Position numbers and translations under genes: made by a program | Notes under the pieces: generated by a model | What the model was told of the DNA's origin: nothing | Databases searched by the model: none | What the model saw: only the letters and a program-made list of their open reading frames with translations | Assembly: GCA_964459805.1 (NCBI GenBank) | Contig: CAYWOD010000129.1 | Coordinates: 1 to 10,052 of the forward strand | Source of the DNA: DAOVRL01 sp964459805 | Lineage (GTDB): Bacteria; Planctomycetota; Phycisphaerae; Sedimentisphaerales; Anaerobacaceae | Length of the DNA: 10,052 nt | Direction: 5' to 3' | Shown: positions 7,125 to 10,052 of the stretch, piece by piece | How the letters are laid out: each line of letters opens with the position of its first letter | Position numbering within the stretch: position 1 is the first letter of the stretch

Positions 7125-8237
7125 ATGAAAGAGCTGTTGAAGAAACTGGTGCAGACCGAGACAACCGCCCAAGTCGGTGAATTGGCCGGGACGCAAGTAA
7201 TTTCAGCCGACTTTGCACACTCCGGCATAAACGCCTCCATAGACACCTGGGACCGGACCAGGGCCAATGTCTCGGCTCGGGTCAAGTCAGCCGGCGGCAG
7301 AGCTGCGCTGCTATTCGCCTGTCATCTTGATGTTGTCGGCCCCGGCAAAGCGCCCTGGAGCCACCCGGCATTTGACGGCGTAGAAAGCGGCGGCAAGATT
7401 CATGGCAGGGGCGCCGCGGATATGAAAGGCGGGATCGCCGCCATCGTCACCGCTATCAGGCAAATTGTCGATTCCGGCGCCAAGCTCCGCGGTGATATCG
7501 TATTCGTGGCGGCGGCCGGCGAAGAGACCGATAGCTGCGGGGCGAAGAGATTCATACGTAACTGCGGCGACCTTGGCGATCTTGCCGGCGTGATTATCCC
7601 CGAGCCCACGGATTTCGAGATTGTAACCGCACATCGGGGGCTGCTCTGGCTCGAGGTTACCACCAAAGGCAAAGCCGCCCACAGCTCGACACCGCAACTG
7701 GGTGTAAATGCGATAACCTGTATGAAGGCCGTCCTAAATGAGCTGGAAGATTATGAGATTGCCGCCAAATCCCACAAGTTGTTAGGCGATTGCTCTATGA
7801 GTATCAACACGATTGCCGGCGGCGAAGCGCTTAACGTTGTGCCCGATAAGTGCACCATCGGGATAGATATTCGCACTTTGCCCGGGCAAAATCACGAGGA
7901 TGTCCTAAGCGGTTTGCGGGAAATCTTTGCGAAGCTAAAATCTGAGGACCCGCAGTTTGGCGCTGAGGTCTCAACAGTGCGGCAGGTCCAGCCGATGGAG
8001 ACCGATTCCAACAGTGATTTTGTCAGGGATTTCTGCAATGCTGTGGGGATTAGCAAAACCAGAGCCGTCGGTTATACAACGGACGGACCTCATTTTGCTG
8101 CGTTGGGGGCACCGGTTGTAATATTCGGTCCCGGCAAGCCAGAGCTTTGCCACAAACCCGACGAATACATCGACATTGCGGATTTGGAAAAGGCCATTGA
8201 GCATTACAAAAATATCATTTTGAAATTTTTGTCCTGA
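7125..8237 (+). CDS. M20 family metallopeptidase, ArgE/DapE type deacylase
   Basis: A cytoplasmic two-metal hydrolase of 370 residues, normal length for acetylornithine deacetylase or succinyl-diaminopimelate desuccinylase. The ligand set is complete: H67 in CHLDVV, bridging D99 in GRGAADMKGG, general base E133 with E134 in AGEETD, E160 in PEPTD, and H343 in ELCHKPDEY. H186 in KAAHSSTPQLGVNA is the conserved dimerisation-domain histidine that completes the partner's active site. This numbering is close to that of H. influenzae DapE (H67, D100, E134/E135, E163, H349). It removes an acyl group from an amino acid derivative by amide hydrolysis; motifs alone do not tell acetylornithine from succinyl-DAP or another N-acyl amino acid, and no arginine or lysine gene is adjacent to decide. 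The ATG at 7125 is the first possible start, an in-frame TGA lying at 7116. It diverges from the zinc-ribbon operon. Confidence 0.92.
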   Translation: MKELLKKLVQTETTAQVGELAGTQVISADFAHSGINASIDTWDRTRANVSARVKSAGGRAALLFACHLDVVGPGKAPWSHPAFDGVESGGKIHGRGAADMKGGIAAIVTAIRQIVDSGAKLRGDIVFVAAAGEETDSCGAKRFIRNCGDLGDLAGVIIPEPTDFEIVTAHRGLLWLEVTTKGKAAHSSTPQLGVNAITCMKAVLNELEDYEIAAKSHKLLGDCSMSINTIAGGEALNVVPDKCTIGIDIRTLPGQNHEDVLSGLREIFAKLKSEDPQFGAEVSTVRQVQPMETDSNSDFVRDFCNAVGISKTRAVGYTTDGPHFAALGAPVVIFGPGKPELCHKPDEYIDIADLEKAIEHYKNIILKFLS

Positions 8238-8338
8238 CTTTTTGTAGATGTGTTTTCCCGAACGATCCAGACTACCTTTGTTTAAGGAGTATCTCCAAAA
8301 CGATCACCGCAAAACAAAACACCTTTCTTGTTGAACTA

Positions 8339-8369
8339 TTGACCGTATTCGTTAACATCCTGTTAGAAT
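8339..8369 (+). promoter_or_regulatory. Possible promoter of the small-protein/nucleotidyltransferase module
   Basis: TTGACC at 8339-8344 and TAGAAT at 8364-8369 each match the sigma70 consensus at 5 of 6 positions, but the 19-bp spacer is long. The start would fall near 8376, about 32 nt before the ATG at 8408. This favours that ATG over the TTG at 8339, which would place the promoter inside the coding frame. Confidence 0.35.
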
Positions 8370-8407
8370 CCGGCCTGGCGAAACAAAAATTGCCGAAAGA
8401 GAAAAAT

Positions 8408-8590
8408 ATGGCTGTCTTAAAACTGGACAAACATGATGAAAAGAAGGAAGTCAAATTTGAACTGGACTATCTTATGTCTTTAACGACGCGGCAGCGATTT
8501 GAAATGATGTCCAAGAAAACTCGAGAAATCCTAAGTCTTCTTAAGAGAAATGGAAACAGAAAAACTACTCAGATTATTAAAAGAACATAA
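8408..8590 (+). CDS. Small charged protein upstream of nucleotidyltransferase
   Basis: A 60-residue, strongly basic protein with no signal peptide or membrane helix. After a Lys/Asp/Glu-rich start it reads FELDYLMSLTTRQRFEMM (residues 18-35) and then a basic helix ending in IIKRT. I recall similar short proteins with an [ED]L-x-Y-L-x-SLTTxxRF core lying just before small nucleotidyltransferase genes; they have no known activity. Its last 41 bp overlap the start of the next gene in another frame, indicating translational coupling. The start at 8408 is chosen over the in-frame TTG at 8339 because of the promoter-like sequence between them; its ribosome site (AAAGAG) is weak. The DNA is markedly AT-rich: by hand count 62 of 180 bases at 8401-8580 are G or C. 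It could be the partner (antitoxin or cofactor) of the nucleotidyltransferase; this is inference. Confidence 0.65.
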   Translation: MAVLKLDKHDEKKEVKFELDYLMSLTTRQRFEMMSKKTREILSLLKRNGNRKTTQIIKRT

Positions 8591-9002
8591 GGTCCGCTTT
8601 GTCGTAATCGGCGCCACCGCTTTTCCCGTCCATGGCTATAGCCGTGCAACGTTAGACATCGATCTTTTTATAGAACCTGAGAAATCAAACGCACAAAGGA
8701 CCCGGAAGGCTTTGAAAGATTTTGGATATGGCGTGACAGATGTTACGATAGATGACTTATTGACCCGGAAAGTGTTGCTCCGTCAGTATCTCGTAGAAAC
8801 CGATATTCATCCGATGGTCAAGGGTGTTACCTTTGAAAGAGTATGGAAGAATAAAGTAAAAGCTCGCTTTGGAAAAACTTTTGTTTGGTTCGCCTGCCTC
8901 GGTGATCTGATAAAAATGAAAAAAGCTGCCGGCCGCGTAAAAGACCTGGAGGACCTTAAATATCTACTTGAACTGAAAAAGAGAACAAAGAGCGGTCGAT
9001 AG
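8550..9002 (+). CDS. Small nucleotidyltransferase-fold protein (MNT/AbiEii-like)
   Basis: A 150-residue protein with the core of the polymerase-beta-type nucleotidyltransferase superfamily. Residues 17-29 (FVVIGATAFPVHG) correspond to the helix-leading G-[GA]-x-A-x-x-x-H-G motif, and A33-T-L-D36-I-D38-L-F-I carries the metal-binding D-x-D pair. A later strand around FVWFACLGDLIKMKKAAGR (residues 110-128) matches the conserved L-x-D-L-I-x-x-K-x-A-x-[GR] segment of this family. Such proteins (AbiEii and MNT groups) transfer NMP groups to protein or tRNA targets and often act in toxin-antitoxin or phage-defence pairs. No HEPN gene is present; the partner may be the overlapping 60-residue protein. 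The family normally has Arg or Lys before the D-x-D; here it is Leu35. Translation probably reinitiates from the upstream gene, whose end overlaps by 41 bp. The region's composition suggests transfer. Confidence 0.82.
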   Translation: METEKLLRLLKEHKVRFVVIGATAFPVHGYSRATLDIDLFIEPEKSNAQRTRKALKDFGYGVTDVTIDDLLTRKVLLRQYLVETDIHPMVKGVTFERVWKNKVKARFGKTFVWFACLGDLIKMKKAAGRVKDLEDLKYLLELKKRTKSGR

Positions 9003-9088
9003 CGAATATGGACTTGGCGCTGCGGTGGGTGTTTCGGGTCTGTGAAAGCTAGCCAAAAGTCAGGCGACATCGCAGGAAAAGCCAACGC

Positions 9089-9568
9089 ATGAAAGAAAAG
9101 CTGTGGCCAAGATTAAGGCGTGCGAATAACGCTGATTGCCGGAAGATTACCGACTTGGTTTTCAACGTGCTTCAAGAGTATAACCTCAAGCCGGACCCGG
9201 AGGCTACGGACACCGACCTCAAAGACGTTGAGCGGTCCTACTTTGAGCGGGGCGGCGCGTTCTATGTGCTCGAAGAAAAGGACGGTTCGATAATTGGGGC
9301 CTACGGTCTCTACTCGATTGATAAAGCAACCTGCGAGCTTCGCAAAATGTACGTGCATAGCTCGTTTCGAGGCAGAGGGTTGGGCAAGCTCTTATTGGAC
9401 GATGCCCTGGCCAATGCAAAGCGGATGGGATTTAGGAAGATGACCATCGAGACCGCTTCGGTCCTCAAAGAGGCGATCAGCTTGTATAAGAGTTACGGAT
9501 TTGCCGAATACAGGCCGGAGCATTTGTCGTGCCGGTGCGACCAGGCATTCGTGCTCGAATTGAAATAG
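9089..9568 (+). CDS. GNAT family N-acetyltransferase
   Basis: A 159-residue single-domain acetyltransferase that moves the acetyl group of acetyl-CoA to an amine. The GNAT fold is recognisable from the beta4/motif A region: ELRKMYVHSSFRGRGLGKLL (residues 83-102), with the pyrophosphate-binding R94-G-R-G-L-G99. It is followed by a helix, the motif B strand (MTIETAS) and the LYKSYGF element typical of the C-terminal half. The N-terminal part (9-30) matches the RRANNADCRKI-type opening of the fold. Substrate cannot be predicted; the short length argues for a free-standing small-molecule or protein N-acetyltransferase. The ATG has AGGA 11 nt upstream, and 86 bp separate it from the nucleotidyltransferase gene, so co-transcription is possible. 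Its GC content returns to that of the flanking housekeeping genes. No neighbour gives a functional hint. Confidence 0.88.
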   Translation: MKEKLWPRLRRANNADCRKITDLVFNVLQEYNLKPDPEATDTDLKDVERSYFERGGAFYVLEEKDGSIIGAYGLYSIDKATCELRKMYVHSSFRGRGLGKLLLDDALANAKRMGFRKMTIETASVLKEAISLYKSYGFAEYRPEHLSCRCDQAFVLELK

Positions 9569-9790
9569 ACCCCGCCGGCGCAGGAGCGGCCCAGGTTCGG
9601 TATCGCGGCCCGCCGGTACCGTTTCGTCAGAAAACGGATGCGCAGAGCACACCCAGGAAAACCCGTAGCGGCTGGAAAAGGCCGATTTTGCCGTATTTTT
9701 CGAAATTTTGGAGCAAGAACGTTACCTTTGCTGTCTTTGGCGCACCATTATTACATAACCGGTCCCGACGCATCTTGGGCAGTTCTTCGA

Positions 9791-9820
9791 TGATATGTTC
9801 TCTAACACAGGAACATATCA
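9791..9820. repeat. Perfect 10-bp inverted repeat with 10-nt spacer
   Basis: TGATATGTTC at 9791-9800 is the exact reverse complement of GAACATATCA at 9811-9820. The spacing equals about two helical turns centre to centre, which would suit a dimeric regulator, or the RNA could form a hairpin. No T tract follows on either strand, so a rho-independent terminator is unlikely. Confidence 0.6.
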
Positions 9821-9843
9821 GAATAGCATACAGGTAGAGGAGC

Positions 9844-9930
9844 GACATAAACGGCGACTGCGAGCTTAGTTTTGACGACTTTACCCTTATGGCCCTGCAC
9901 TAGCTGAAGGATTATACTCTGTCGCCGGAC
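9844..9930 (+). pseudogene. Remnant of a dockerin-like repeat with TAG at the Trp position
   Basis: From 9844 one frame reads D-I-N-G-D-C-E-L-S-F-D-D-F, then TLMALH, TAG (9901-9903), then LKDYTLSPD and TAA at 9931. This fits the calcium-loop repeat of planctomycete dockerin-like domains, D-x-N-G-D-C-x-[VL]-x-x-x-D-[FL]...W-L, with TAG exactly where TGG (Trp) is expected. The frame is also closed just upstream by TAG at 9835. The same pattern occurs twice, intact, in the secreted protein ending at 1175. Only one repeat is visible and no signal peptide or body domain precedes it, so this is the eroded tail of a lost exported-protein gene. Confidence 0.55.
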
Positions 9931-9964
9931 TAAAGTTCGGCCTAAAGCTGCCGGTCCGGCCTAA
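9925..9964. repeat. CTAAAG hairpin cluster
   Basis: CCGGAC (9925-9930) pairs with GTTCGG (9935-9940), one wobble, around a TAAA loop. The loop motif CTAAAG recurs at 9942-9947 and CTAA at 9961-9964, interleaved with the palindrome GCCGG-T-CCGGC (9950-9960). It looks like a degenerate tandem of small hairpins, possibly an interspersed repeat. Confidence 0.35.
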
Positions 9965-10033
9965 CCCGCCAAAATCATAGTAAATTCCATAACCTATTTA
10001 GTTTCTGTTGCGGAAAGCCAAAACTGACGATGT

Positions 10034-10052
10034 CACCCCTGCGGAAGCAGGG
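10034..10052. repeat. REP-like palindrome cut by the window edge
   Basis: CCCTGC (10037-10042) pairs perfectly with GCAGGG (10047-10052) around a GGAA tetraloop, preceded by GTCAC. The form resembles the widespread interspersed family GTCATTCC-CGC-GAAA-GCG-GGAA. The right end of the element lies outside the window. Confidence 0.4.

Larger units (their letters stand above)
9569..10052. other. Gene-free, repeat-rich region with decayed coding remnant
   Basis: About 480 bp carry no convincing intact gene on either strand. A frame open to 9837 begins inside the acetyltransferase gene and has no family features. The stretch holds a perfect inverted repeat (9791-9820), a broken dockerin repeat (9844-9930), a hairpin cluster (9925-9964) and a palindrome cut by the window end (10037-10052), each listed separately. 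A weak hairpin at 9619-9624/9632-9637 lacks a T tract, so no clear terminator for the acetyltransferase gene is visible. Confidence 0.6.

Noticed and set aside
8206..8232. AT-only hairpin (ACAAAAAT / ATTTTTGT) at the end of the M20 gene as a terminator
   Set aside because: The stem is almost all A-T and lies within the last codons; stability is too low for a terminator call.
8339..8407. Extended start (TTG at 8339) for the 60-residue protein
   Set aside because: No ribosome site, it overlaps a promoter-like sequence, and the added residues do not resemble the start of a domain.
8408..9002. Classical MNT-HEPN toxin-antitoxin system
   Set aside because: The small partner lacks the R-x4-6-H motif and the length of a HEPN protein, and no HEPN gene lies nearby.
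9529..9837. 102-codon plus-strand frame across the end of the GNAT gene
   Set aside because: Its first part is out of frame within the acetyltransferase gene, and the remainder has no recognisable motif or ribosome site.

Overview
The window looks like chromosomal DNA from a Planctomycetota bacterium, most likely of the Phycisphaerae/Sedimentisphaerales type. This is an inference from four things: a secreted protein ending in two cysteine-containing dockerin-like repeats, the broken remnant of another such repeat near the right edge, moderately GC-rich coding DNA with long repeat-bearing intergenic gaps, and a degenerate pilin-like membrane protein. No rRNA, tRNA, CRISPR array, transposase or phage gene was found.

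Layout, left to right. (1) 258-1175 (+): exported beta-rich protein with a C-terminal dockerin-like pair. (2) 1176-1798: gap of about 620 bp holding a possible decayed beta-propeller (WD40-like) fragment and then a perfect-consensus sigma70-type promoter. (3) 1799-4312 (+): full-length ClpC, the AAA+ unfoldase of the ClpCP protease. (4) 4363-4407: a long imperfect palindrome built from CGCAGAG-like units, between convergent genes. (5) 6907 back to 4476 (-): a likely three-gene operon encoding a coiled-coil C4 zinc-ribbon protein, a single-chain fusion of RNase HI and PurN (GAR formyltransferase), and a pseudopilin-like membrane protein. (6) 6908-7124: divergent promoter region. (7) 7125-8237 (+): M20 metallopeptidase of the ArgE/DapE type, apparently on a leaderless transcript. 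(8) 8408-9002 (+): an AT-rich two-gene module in which a 60-residue protein overlaps a small nucleotidyltransferase by 41 bp, resembling a toxin-antitoxin pair and probably acquired by transfer. (9) 9089-9568 (+): GNAT acetyltransferase. (10) 9569-10052: no intact gene; it holds a perfect 10-bp inverted repeat, a dockerin remnant broken by TAG in place of the usual Trp codon, a CTAAAG hairpin cluster and the start of a REP-like palindrome at the window edge.

Most genes are housekeeping: protein quality control (ClpC), purine synthesis and RNA-DNA hybrid removal (the fusion), and probably amino-acid metabolism (M20 enzyme). The most unusual items are the RNase HI-PurN fusion, which sits behind a zinc-ribbon gene just as the RNase HI-phosphatase fusion does in mycobacteria, and the small-protein/nucleotidyltransferase module. 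No large undescribed system is apparent.
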